The notes beneath the pieces are model-generated. The model saw only the letters and a list, made by a program, of their open reading frames with translations, searched no databases and had not been told where the DNA came from. From Kiritimatiellia bacterium (lineage in GTDB: Bacteria > Verrucomicrobiota > Kiritimatiellia > RFP12 > UBA1067), in the NCBI GenBank assembly GCA_904502135.1, contig CAJGDE010000035.1:1-17231 (forward strand): DNA of 17,231 nucleotides, read 5' to 3'. A program made the position numbers and the translations under genes. Positions 1 through 7,794 of this stretch are shown one piece after another (position 1 is the stretch's first letter; each line of letters starts with the position of its first letter).

Positions 1-32
1 CGAATGGTTGATTGTTGTATAACTGGTAAATT

Positions 33-136
33 GTCAAACTGTCCAACTGTAAAACTTGCCGACTTTCCAAGCTCGAGAGAAGTTTGCAAGTAGAGTCAGT
101 TTGATAGTTTGCGAGTTTGACAGTTTGCGAGTTTGA
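33..136. repeat. Opposed 8-bp tandem arrays (CAAACT / AGTTTG)
   Basis: Three consecutive 8-bp units lie at 33-40, 41-48 and 49-56 (GTCAAACT, GTCCAACT, GTAAAACT). Five units in the opposite orientation lie at 97-104, 105-112, 113-120, 121-128 and 129-136, each with core AGTTTG. The last part is also a perfect 16-bp tandem duplication (106-121 and 122-137). A single extra AGTTTG sits at 81-86. The two arrays are complementary enough to form an imperfect long stem around a loop of about 40 bases. Array boundaries are seen directly; any role (repeat expansion, protein binding, structured RNA) is unknown. Confidence 0.7.
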
Positions 137-235
137 CCGAGGAGGAGCGCCGGACACCTCCTGGCGCGACACCATATTTAAAAAGACTTAAACGAAATAA
201 AATCGTGAGAGCTTATGTCTTTTTGACATTTAATT

Positions 236-247
236 TTTTGCGCAAAA
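236..247. promoter_or_regulatory. 12-bp perfect palindrome, possible operator
   Basis: TTTTGCGCAAAA is a perfect dyad lying 16 bp upstream of the -35 hexamer of the carbohydrate operon promoter. Position and symmetry suit a dimeric regulator acting at this promoter. Sugar-operon regulators of the LacI type bind dyads, but this centre (GCGC) does not match a consensus I can name, so the identity of any regulator is open. A 12-bp palindrome in AT-rich spacer could also be chance. Confidence 0.3.
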
Positions 248-263
248 GAACACATCTCCTTCA

Positions 264-292
264 TTGATGGATTTCTGCTGATTTGGTATAAT
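264..292 (+). promoter_or_regulatory. Sigma70-type promoter of the GH78-GH28-GH2 operon
   Basis: TTGATG (264-269) and a perfect TATAAT (287-292) are separated by 17 bp, and the -10 is extended (TGG before TATAAT). Transcription should start near 298-300, giving a leader of only about 16 to 38 nt before the two candidate ATG codons (316, 337). The same 11-mer TTTGGTATAAT recurs at the second promoter of the window (7751-7761). Confidence 0.75.
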
Positions 293-315
293 GATTCCTC
301 TTAAAAATCAACTGA

Positions 316-3300
316 ATGAACGTTAAATTACATATTATGAAAATTAATATTCTTCTTATTACTTTTGTCTCGGCTATCTCCGCATTCGCCGATTGCGCCG
401 TCAGTATGGGCCTTACATCTCCTACGGGGCGTAAGGTTGAAACCTTTTCCTGGCGCTCGGCCCGCGGCGGCGAGAGGCACAATATGATTTTGGTCCATCC
501 GAAGAACGCGACATCGGAAAAAACGCCGCTTTTTGTCGCACTCCACGGTCACGGCGCGAGCATCATCGGTAATTACCGCTGGGAGTCGATGCCGATCGAC
601 GATGCGGGCAAATGCGACATCTGCTGGATACCTGAAGATTTCTACGGGCTTATTCTTGAAGTGCGCAGGATTGAAGATTTCTGGGGTATTCCTAAAGATT
701 GCATTATCCCTAAGGTTAAAGGCGGCGAGGGCGCGATCGTGCCGGATGAGATATCCGAGACCGAAAAGCGCGTTCTCGAACAGGTCGAGTGGGCGGCGTC
801 GAATCTGGCGATTGACCGCAACAGAATCTATCTCGGCGGAGCGTCCATGGGCGGCAGCGGCACGCTCGGTATAGGGCTTGTAAACGGCGATGTTTTTGCC
901 GCTATTAAGGCGAACGTCTCCGCCTCGCCCTATCATGTCATAAAGCGCGCAGGGCTTGGTGGTGAGCTTACGCGTATTCCAGATCCGCCCGTTCTTGTTG
1001 AATATTCCGCGCAGAACGACCGCTGGTCGCTCGACAAAAATCTCCTTTATTCAGGGATGGACGAGGCGAAATATTCCATCTTCGCCTATTGGGGGCCGTT
1101 CGGCCATACGGGGCGCAATTCAAAGGTGCTCCCCAAAAACGATCTCGTGGGGTCATTCAACATTTTTGACATCAAACTCAATGAGCCTTATGTTGCGTTT
1201 TCGTCTGCTTCGTGCAATGATCCCATGCCGTGGCCCGACGGATATCTTAAGAATAAAAAGCATCCGCTTGGAACTTCATCGGGCCAGCGCAACGCTTACT
1301 TTAGATGGGCGAATGTTAAAGACTGTGCCGATTCGTTTGAAGTTGATTTAAGACTCATTACCCAAAGTGATTGGAAGAGTTCTCGCTTCAAGTACCCCAA
1401 AGCCGCAAAAGCTGATATTACTCCAAGAAGAGTCATAAATTTTTCAATCAATGCTAACGAGCGTATCGCCTGGGAATACGGCGAAAAGAAAGGCGAGGTC
1501 GTCGCCGATAAGACGGGGCATGTGACGATCGCTCAACTGGAGATGACTCCTGTGCCGACACGATTGGTTCTTAAGCATATTCAGCCGCGCTCGGGAGAGA
1601 GCGTTTCATCTCCCGCAAGACCCGCCCGCCTGCCGGGAGAGGCTAAGAAGGGGATTTTGCTTGGAGAGTATCGCGGAGAGTTCATTTCTGTCGATGGCGT
1701 CCATAAGCCAGGTGAGGTAGCCGAAATCATGGTTCTTCGAGAGCCGTTCAAGGTTGGTGATTCACGGAACAAGGAATTTGCAGCGCTTAAAGTCGTTTAC
1801 TGCTCTGATGCTTATAAGACGGCGTTCAACGGCGGCGAAGAACACGCCCCCGAAGGCGTTTGGGCGCTCTTTATAGGCGGCGGAGAAAAGGTTAAGACAA
1901 ATGACTATGTGAAATGCGCGATTGATTTTGTGAAAAGACAGCATCCCCGCATCGACCTTCTTACGAAAGCTGAGGAGGCGAAGCCTAAACTTTACAATCG
2001 TTTCCTTACGCCGCGTCGTCTCGTCAATGCTGTTTCGGACAAGGCGGCTTTTCAAGGGTGGAAGGTTGAGAAATCGGCAGAGACGCAGTCGGCATTTTCC
2101 CGGCCGCTCTCACGCGGAGAAGAGTTTATATTCGATTTCGGCGAGCATCTTGTAGGTTATCTTACCGTTTCGCTTGACGGTTTTGAACGTCAGGTTGACG
2201 CGCCAGTAAGGCTCGAGTTTAATTTTGCGGAAGTTCCCTCTGAGCTCGCGTTGTCTCGCGAAGAATGCGAAAAGCTCGGCACGATATCGCCATCATGGGT
2301 TCAGGATGAGGTCGTTAATTTTGACTTGGTGCCGGGCGTATACGAACTGCCAAGGCGTTACGCTTTTCGCTATGTGCGCGTTCGCGTTAAACAATGTTCG
2401 AACGGCGCCAAATTCTGCATCAAGGCCGTTTCCGCAAGAGCTGTAAGTTCCGCAGATTTCGCAAAATACTCATCCATTGACGGTGCGGATGAACTTGATA
2501 AGGCTATTGACCGCGTTTCGGCCGCAACTTTGCGAGACTCCATGCAGACGTGTCTTGAGGACGGCCCTAAGCGCGACAGGCGTCTTTGGCTCGGCGATTT
2601 ACGGTTGCAGGCCATGGCGAATTATGCGACGTTTCGCGATTTGGATGTTGTAAAGCGCTCGCTTTATTTGGTTGCGGGATGTTCGTTTGACGACGGCTCT
2701 CCCGCTACTGCCGTTTACGAGAAGCCTCAGTTCCGCAATGCAGCCGGGCGTCAGATACTTGATTATACGGCGCTTTTTCCTTTGATGCTTTTAGAGTATT
2801 ACAAAGAAACGGGAGATGCTGCTACGGCTCATGATCTTTGGCCTGCGGCAAAGGCTGCCTGCCGGAAAGTGCTCACGGCGGTAGACGAAACAGGGCTTGT
2901 AAAAGAGGATAACGGCTTTTGGAATTTTATCGATTGGCAGAACGGCTTTAACCGTCAGGCCTCCGAGCAAGGGGCGATAATCTACGGTCTTGATTCAATG
3001 TGTCAGTTGGCGAAGGCGCTTTCGAAAGAGTCGGAGATCGAGGATTTGCCTTCGACGATCGATAAAATGCGCCAACGCGCCGTCGAAGCGCTTTGGGATA
3101 AAGATCTTGGTCTTTGGGTCAGCGGCAAGGATCGCAACGTTTCGTGGATGTCGCAGGCGTATCTTGCTCTGGCAAAGGCTGGAAGCGACGAAATGAGGCG
3201 TGGGGCATTCTCGCGCGTCACGGCGCACAAAGATGCCATCCGTCCGCGCACGCCTTACGCCTATCATTATTTCGTCGAGGGGCTTTGGTCGGCGGATATG

Positions 3301-3501
3301 AAGTTAGAGGCGCTAAAACTTGTCCGTGAATATTGGGGCGCAATGGTAGCCAAAGGAGCCGATACGTTCTGGGAGGCGTTCGATCCTGCCGATGATTTCG
3401 TTTCGCCTTACAGGAGCATTCTGCTTAACTCATATTGCCATGCCTGGAGCTGTACGGCTTCGTATTGGCTCAGGAAGGCCCAAAAGGAGAATGTTAAATG
3501 A
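316..3501 (+). CDS. Exported esterase-like/GH78 alpha-L-rhamnosidase fusion
   Basis: The enzyme should cleave terminal alpha-L-rhamnose, with a second esterase activity, outside the cytoplasm. Residues 8-25 form a Sec signal peptide (likely cut AFA|D26). Residues ~40-290 are an alpha/beta-hydrolase: oxyanion-type HGHG at 77-80, GASMG with Ser177, then Asp235 and His264 as a plausible triad. Residues ~290-550 are beta-rich linker modules I do not recognise. From ~560 a beta-sandwich leads into the GH78 barrel: DGPKRDRRLWLGD at 749-761 is the acid-site motif (Asp754 where many relatives have Glu), GADTFWE ends in Glu1020, the expected base, and HAWS-type residues follow at 1042-1045. The chain ends soon after, so the usual GH78 C-terminal beta-domain is missing. 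ATG 337 (residue 8) is an equally good start; neither has a Shine-Dalgarno. It is the first operon gene and overlaps the next by ATGA. Confidence 0.9.
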   Translation: MNVKLHIMKINILLITFVSAISAFADCAVSMGLTSPTGRKVETFSWRSARGGERHNMILVHPKNATSEKTPLFVALHGHGASIIGNYRWESMPIDDAGKCDICWIPEDFYGLILEVRRIEDFWGIPKDCIIPKVKGGEGAIVPDEISETEKRVLEQVEWAASNLAIDRNRIYLGGASMGGSGTLGIGLVNGDVFAAIKANVSASPYHVIKRAGLGGELTRIPDPPVLVEYSAQNDRWSLDKNLLYSGMDEAKYSIFAYWGPFGHTGRNSKVLPKNDLVGSFNIFDIKLNEPYVAFSSASCNDPMPWPDGYLKNKKHPLGTSSGQRNAYFRWANVKDCADSFEVDLRLITQSDWKSSRFKYPKAAKADITPRRVINFSINANERIAWEYGEKKGEVVADKTGHVTIAQLEMTPVPTRLVLKHIQPRSGESVSSPARPARLPGEAKKGILLGEYRGEFISVDGVHKPGEVAEIMVLREPFKVGDSRNKEFAALKVVYCSDAYKTAFNGGEEHAPEGVWALFIGGGEKVKTNDYVKCAIDFVKRQHPRIDLLTKAEEAKPKLYNRFLTPRRLVNAVSDKAAFQGWKVEKSAETQSAFSRPLSRGEEFIFDFGEHLVGYLTVSLDGFERQVDAPVRLEFNFAEVPSELALSREECEKLGTISPSWVQDEVVNFDLVPGVYELPRRYAFRYVRVRVKQCSNGAKFCIKAVSARAVSSADFAKYSSIDGADELDKAIDRVSAATLRDSMQTCLEDGPKRDRRLWLGDLRLQAMANYATFRDLDVVKRSLYLVAGCSFDDGSPATAVYEKPQFRNAAGRQILDYTALFPLMLLEYYKETGDAATAHDLWPAAKAACRKVLTAVDETGLVKEDNGFWNFIDWQNGFNRQASEQGAIIYGLDSMCQLAKALSKESEIEDLPSTIDKMRQRAVEALWDKDLGLWVSGKDRNVSWMSQAYLALAKAGSDEMRRGAFSRVTAHKDAIRPRTPYAYHYFVEGLWSADMKLEALKLVREYWGAMVAKGADTFWEAFDPADDFVSPYRSILLNSYCHAWSCTASYWLRKAQKENVK

Positions 3502-5228
3502 TAAGCACGGTAAAAAAAATTGCCGCCGTTTCGGTTTTTGCTGTCTGTCAAGGTGCGTTCTGCGCTCTCAGCATCGCTGACTTCGGCGCGAAGGACGGTT
3601 TGTTCAATGTTGATGTCGATGCCAATACGGCGGCTATAGGAAAGGCCGTTGATAGCTGCGCATCTAATTTGCTAGGAGAAGTCATCGTGCCGAAAGGTCT
3701 TTGGCTTACGGGACCTATTCATCTTAAGTCGAATGTTCATTTAAGGCTTGACGATGGAGCGTTTCTCATTTTCGAGGATGACCCCAAGAAGTATCTTCCG
3801 GTTGTAAAAACAAGCTGGGAGGGCGTTGAATGCATGAATTATTCGCCTTTGGTGTATGCGTACGGCTGCACTAACGTCGGAATCGTCGGAAAGGGGACGC
3901 TTGCGCCTAAAATGGCCAAGTGGAGAGATTGGTTCGTCGGAGGTGAAATTCATAAGCGCATTCGCGCTGAAGTGTTTGCGCAGATGATGCGCGGTGAAGA
4001 GATTGAAAAGCGCGTTCTCGCTGAGCGTGGCGGATATTTTAGACCTCATCTTATACAGTTCAACCGCTGCAGAAACGTCGTTTTGAAAGATTTCAGAATC
4101 CGTGAATCTCCATTCTGGACAATCCACCTTTTGCGTTGTGACGGTGTAAATATTTCTAAATTGGATTCTCGCGCGCTCGGGCACAATTCAGACGGAATCA
4201 ATCTTGAAAAGACGAAAAATGTCGTCGTAAGAGACTGTAAACTCCATCAGGGTGACGACGGCGTGGTGATCAAGGCCGGGCGCAATCGCGACGGTTGGGA
4301 CGGCGACTCGTTGAGCTGCAATATTGACATCAAGGGCGTTAAGCTAATAGAAGGGCACGGCCTTTTGGTTTTGGGAAGCGAGCTTTCCGGCGGAATTGAA
4401 AACGTGACGATGCGAAATTCTCTGCAGATAGGCGCGTCATTCGCCCTATTCTCTCTTAAGACGAATCCGAGACGCGGAGGTCATGTAAAGAATATTTTGA
4501 TGGAGAACTGTTTTTCTCATACAGTGCGCGATATCGTTAGCGTAAGGACTGATTCAAGCGCGTATCCATATCCCGTTGATGAGTTAAGGCGCACTCAGAT
4601 TGACGGAATAACGATTCGTAACTGCTCTGTCGGGAAAACCTCGTCGATTTGTTCTGTAAAAGGCGACAAGTCTTGCCCTGTAGCGAATTTACGTCTTGAG
4701 CGCGTTACCGCAGGCGTAGCGCTTACGAACGAAGTAGATTCGTCTTTATGTCCGAATTTTTCTTCGGTTGACGTGAGGGTCAATAAGGTCGACCCTGTGG
4801 AAGCCCAATGGTCGTGGGATGTTCCCAAGCCTTGGTACGCAATTTACGATATGCCGGCGTATCTGCCGGATGCGGCCGCTTTGGAAAACATTGGTGAAGT
4901 CGGCGATTTTAGACTCTCATTCGATTTTAAGGCGACCTCTCCCGATGCCGCTCTTTCACTTCGCTCTTCGCACAGCGTTAAACTCGCTGGGCTTGTCGGA
5001 GCGACAGCATTTTCAAAGCCCCTCTACGATGCGTATGATCCGTCAAAAGAATTTCAGCATATAGAAGTTATCGTCCACCGAGGCGCGATCAGCGTAGCGG
5101 TTAACGGATATGAGGTTATCTGCAATGAGATTGTCGGCGGTGGCTTTCCTTCAAAGGGAGCACTTGCGGTAAAAGGGGCTCAAATTTCAAATGTGGTTCT
5201 TGAGTTGATTCTTGGGCAGAAATATTAA
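3498..5228 (+). CDS. Exported GH28 polygalacturonase-type enzyme with C-terminal beta-sandwich
   Basis: GH28 enzymes hydrolyse galacturonosyl bonds in pectin (polygalacturonan or rhamnogalacturonan) with an inverting right-handed beta-helix. Residues 1-23 are a signal peptide. The helix spans ~25-430 and carries the family signatures: NSDG at 230-233, GDDG at 252-255, EGHG at 285-288 and SLK ending at Lys321, giving catalytic Asp232, Asp253, Asp254 and His287. Residues ~440-576 are extra: a beta-rich segment with DFRLSFDFKA and an HIEVIVHRG...VNGYEV pattern, resembling the LamG-like/DUF1080 fold. It may bind sugar. The start is fixed by the ATGA overlap with the upstream stop and by an AAAGGAGA ribosome site at 3483-3490. 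Exo versus endo and the exact pectin substrate cannot be told. Confidence 0.9.
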   Translation: MISTVKKIAAVSVFAVCQGAFCALSIADFGAKDGLFNVDVDANTAAIGKAVDSCASNLLGEVIVPKGLWLTGPIHLKSNVHLRLDDGAFLIFEDDPKKYLPVVKTSWEGVECMNYSPLVYAYGCTNVGIVGKGTLAPKMAKWRDWFVGGEIHKRIRAEVFAQMMRGEEIEKRVLAERGGYFRPHLIQFNRCRNVVLKDFRIRESPFWTIHLLRCDGVNISKLDSRALGHNSDGINLEKTKNVVVRDCKLHQGDDGVVIKAGRNRDGWDGDSLSCNIDIKGVKLIEGHGLLVLGSELSGGIENVTMRNSLQIGASFALFSLKTNPRRGGHVKNILMENCFSHTVRDIVSVRTDSSAYPYPVDELRRTQIDGITIRNCSVGKTSSICSVKGDKSCPVANLRLERVTAGVALTNEVDSSLCPNFSSVDVRVNKVDPVEAQWSWDVPKPWYAIYDMPAYLPDAAALENIGEVGDFRLSFDFKATSPDAALSLRSSHSVKLAGLVGATAFSKPLYDAYDPSKEFQHIEVIVHRGAISVAVNGYEVICNEIVGGGFPSKGALAVKGAQISNVVLELILGQKY

Positions 5229-5241
5229 TAAGGTATAGGCT

Positions 5242-7728
5242 ATGGTTTTACAAAAGGCATTATCGGTATTTTTTGCGTTCATTTCTTTTATCGCCGCCGC
5301 GTCCGTTGAAAAGATAGAGCTTTCAAAAGGCTGGCGATTTGAGCGTGAAAATTTTGACGAGGCCGCATCCAAAGATGTGATCCGCTCGCGCAGCAAGGCT
5401 CTTTTGAAGGCGCTTGAAGGAGATTTTTCTCTTGCCCCCAAGCTTGCCTGGACAGAGGCTTCATACGATGACCGTAATTGGCGCGAAGTTCGCGTACCGC
5501 ACGATTGGGGTATAGAAAAGCCTTTTGACATAAACAGAAAATACGGCGACGCTTTTCTTGACGTCGTCGGAGCCGGGCGTTATCGTCTGGCGTTTTTCGC
5601 GCCTGAGGCGTGGCGCGGCAAAACGGTCTATTTCGAATGCGACGGCGCGATGAGCTACGCTATGGCTTATGTCAACGGCGCGTTCAGAGGCGGCTGGCCT
5701 TATGGATATACGCGCTGGCGGATCGACATGACGAAATCGCTTGAATACGGTAAGACCAACACGTTGGCGATAAGCTGCGTCAATATTCCCGACTCGTCAC
5801 GCTGGTATACGGGCGGCGGTCTTTACCGCCGCGCAAGGCTTTTGGTATGCCCTGAAGATCACGTTCTGCCAGGTTCCGTGCATATCACGACAAGCGATGT
5901 CACTAAAAATTCCGCCAAGGTTGATGTGCGCTACGAAATGTCGAAGTCCGGCGAGAAAGAGAAATCGTTCATCGTTAAAAATCCTCGGCTTTGGGATATT
6001 GACGACCCTTATCTCTATACGGTTGATATTGAAGGCAATGACTATCGCTACGGCATTCGCACAATTTCCTATCATGCTGACGCTCGCGGATTTATGCTTA
6101 ACGGAAGAACCGTTCCCTTGAACGGAGTTTCAATGCATCATGAGTTCGGAGTTTTGGGCGCCGCGTGGAACCGCAAGGCTCAAAAGCGAAGACTTCTTCT
6201 CTTTAAAGAGGCCGGAGTCAACGCCATTCGCTCATCACACAATCCGCCGGACGAGGGGCTTCTTGAACTTTGTGACGAATTGGGGCTTCTCGTTAAAGAC
6301 GAGGTTTTTGACGAGTGGCGTTACATCGGTCACGCCGGCAAGCGCAAAAACGGTTATACGAATTTGTTTGACGATTGGCATAAGCATGATCTGAAAGCAT
6401 GGGTTCAGACAGATCGCAACCATCCCTCGGTCATAATGTATTGTATCGGAAATGAGATTTGCGACGGGTTTGAAAGATTCTGTCCGAGTAAAGAATATGT
6501 TTCAAGGGCCCGCTCGATAGAGAAGATCGTCCGTGCCGAAGATTCGACGCGTCCGTGCACGGTGGCCAACAACAATTCCGCGAATTTCACGAACCATTTT
6601 CCGTCGGTGATGGCGATTATGGGGTGCAATTATTTTTCATGGCAGTTTCCCGAACTTAAGAATCGCTATCCGAACGTTCCGTTTTTCTCGACCGAGAGTA
6701 TTTGCATGAGTTCGTCGCGCGGAGTTTATCACTTCCCCGTGGTTCAAAAGTGGAGCGAAGTCAAAGGTGTCGATTTCTACAATTCGTCATATTGCTGGGA
6801 GGCTGCCGATTGGGAGAAAATCAATGAAGGTTGGGCTTCTTCGCCTGATGCACAGTGGTGGTGGATGGATAAGGTCGGCACGAGCCTCGGTGAATTTATC
6901 TGGACGGGGATAGATTATCTCGGCGGACCTTATTGGTGCGATACATGGCGTAAAAAACCTGTGTTTTCATGTCCTGCGAAACAGCGCCTCGCCGATGAGG
7001 AGGTGAAAAAATTCGGGCAGGCAAAAACGGCAATCCATTCGTGTAATACAGGGTTTCTTGATCTTGCGGGTTTCAAGAAGGACTCGTTCTATCTTTATCA
7101 GTCGCGATGGATGAGCGAAAAACCCATGGCGCACATTTTGCCGCATTGGAATTGGCCAGGTTTTGACGGCAGGGAAATACCTGTCTATGTCTTTACATCA
7201 GGTGACGAGGGAGAGCTCTTTTTAAACGGCAGGAGTTTAGGTCGCGTTAAGAAAGATAAGTCCCGTTGGGACAGGGCGTACCGCCTCAGGTGGGATCATG
7301 TAAAGTATGAAAGAGGCGTTCTTGAAGTTGTCGTCTACAAGAATGGCCGGGAGTGGACGCGTGATAGGGTCGAAACGACATCGGAACCGAAGGCTCTTAA
7401 GCTTCAGGCAGAAGAAGAAGTTGTTGTCTCTGACGGGGAGGATGTCGTGTATGTAAACGTCTCGGTCCGTGATGGCGAAGGCAGACTTGTTCCGACGGCT
7501 TCGAATGAAATCAAGTTTTCCGTCGAAGGGCCTGGTGAGATTATCGCCACGGACAATGGCGATGAGACGGATTTTGCGGATTTTCACTCTCTGAAGAGAA
7601 AGGCTTTCGGAGGTTTGGCGCAAGCGATTATAAGACCGAAAGAAGGCTCCAGCGGTTTTCTTCTCGTAAAAGCGCGCTCTTGTGGATTAGGCGAGAGTGT
7701 TTGCAGAGTTAATATTTTATCTAAGTGA
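5242..7728 (+). CDS. Exported GH2 beta-galactosidase-type glycosidase
   Basis: A retaining exo-glycosidase that should remove beta-linked sugars, most likely galactose, from pectin side chains. Residues 1-20 are a signal peptide (cut near AAA|S21). Order: jelly-roll sugar-binding domain ~23-205, a short Ig-like domain ~208-275, TIM barrel ~276-615 with acid/base Glu405 in CIGNE and nucleophile Glu485 in FSTES, then a DUF4982-type domain ~625-705 (HILPHWNWPG, LFLNGRSLG), then a GH2 C-terminal Ig-like domain ~715-826. The RNMD-type SSHNPPDEGLL segment at 331-341 is typical of the family. It sits 13 bp after the GH28 gene and has only weak AGG-type ribosome sites. Beta-glucuronidase or beta-mannosidase activity cannot be excluded, but the DUF4982 architecture favours beta-galactosidase. 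Confidence 0.9.
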   Translation: MVLQKALSVFFAFISFIAAASVEKIELSKGWRFERENFDEAASKDVIRSRSKALLKALEGDFSLAPKLAWTEASYDDRNWREVRVPHDWGIEKPFDINRKYGDAFLDVVGAGRYRLAFFAPEAWRGKTVYFECDGAMSYAMAYVNGAFRGGWPYGYTRWRIDMTKSLEYGKTNTLAISCVNIPDSSRWYTGGGLYRRARLLVCPEDHVLPGSVHITTSDVTKNSAKVDVRYEMSKSGEKEKSFIVKNPRLWDIDDPYLYTVDIEGNDYRYGIRTISYHADARGFMLNGRTVPLNGVSMHHEFGVLGAAWNRKAQKRRLLLFKEAGVNAIRSSHNPPDEGLLELCDELGLLVKDEVFDEWRYIGHAGKRKNGYTNLFDDWHKHDLKAWVQTDRNHPSVIMYCIGNEICDGFERFCPSKEYVSRARSIEKIVRAEDSTRPCTVANNNSANFTNHFPSVMAIMGCNYFSWQFPELKNRYPNVPFFSTESICMSSSRGVYHFPVVQKWSEVKGVDFYNSSYCWEAADWEKINEGWASSPDAQWWWMDKVGTSLGEFIWTGIDYLGGPYWCDTWRKKPVFSCPAKQRLADEEVKKFGQAKTAIHSCNTGFLDLAGFKKDSFYLYQSRWMSEKPMAHILPHWNWPGFDGREIPVYVFTSGDEGELFLNGRSLGRVKKDKSRWDRAYRLRWDHVKYERGVLEVVVYKNGREWTRDRVETTSEPKALKLQAEEEVVVSDGEDVVYVNVSVRDGEGRLVPTASNEIKFSVEGPGEIIATDNGDETDFADFHSLKRKAFGGLAQAIIRPKEGSSGFLLVKARSCGLGESVCRVNILSK

Positions 7729-7731
7729 TAT

Positions 7732-7761
7732 ATGATATGTGAGCGATTTTTTTGGTATAAT
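7732..7761 (+). promoter_or_regulatory. Extended -10 promoter of the scaffold/GGGtGRT operon
   Basis: A perfect TATAAT (7756-7761) is preceded by TGG, an extended -10, and is identical over 11 bases (TTTGGTATAAT) to the first promoter of the window. The -35 is weak (ATGATA at 7732-7737, 18-bp spacing). It lies in the 66-bp gap between the GH2 gene and the scaffold gene, with the start point expected near 7768 and an AGAGGA ribosome site at 7782-7787. No terminator hairpin for the carbohydrate operon is visible in the gap, so some read-through is likely. Confidence 0.65.
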
Positions 7762-7794
7762 ATTACCACTTTTCACAACTAAGAGGAAATAATA

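Larger units (their letters stand above)
1..315. other. Intergenic region upstream of the carbohydrate operon
   Basis: I see no convincing gene on either strand in this stretch. It contains opposed 8-bp tandem arrays (33-136) and two overlapping GC-rich inverted repeats: AGGAGG 140-145 with CCTCCT 157-162, and GCGCC 147-151 with GGCGC 163-167. These two pairings exclude each other in a simple stem. An AT-rich section follows, with an 8-bp inverted repeat (180-187 with 217-224), a 12-bp palindrome (236-247) and a promoter (264-292). The layout suggests a structured regulatory or repeat-invaded spacer; no function beyond the promoter is demonstrated. Confidence 0.6.

Noticed and set aside
97..136. 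CRISPR-like array
   Set aside because: Units are 8 bp and contiguous with no spacers, and no cas gene is present.
180..224. 8-bp inverted repeat (180-187 with 217-224) as a terminator of an upstream gene
   Set aside because: The stem is A/T-dominated with a 29-base loop and no gene is visible upstream; it would be unstable.
223..228. Perfect TTGACA hexamer as a second promoter
   Set aside because: No -10-like hexamer lies 16-18 bp downstream (the place reads AAGAAC); the pair at 264-292 is far better.
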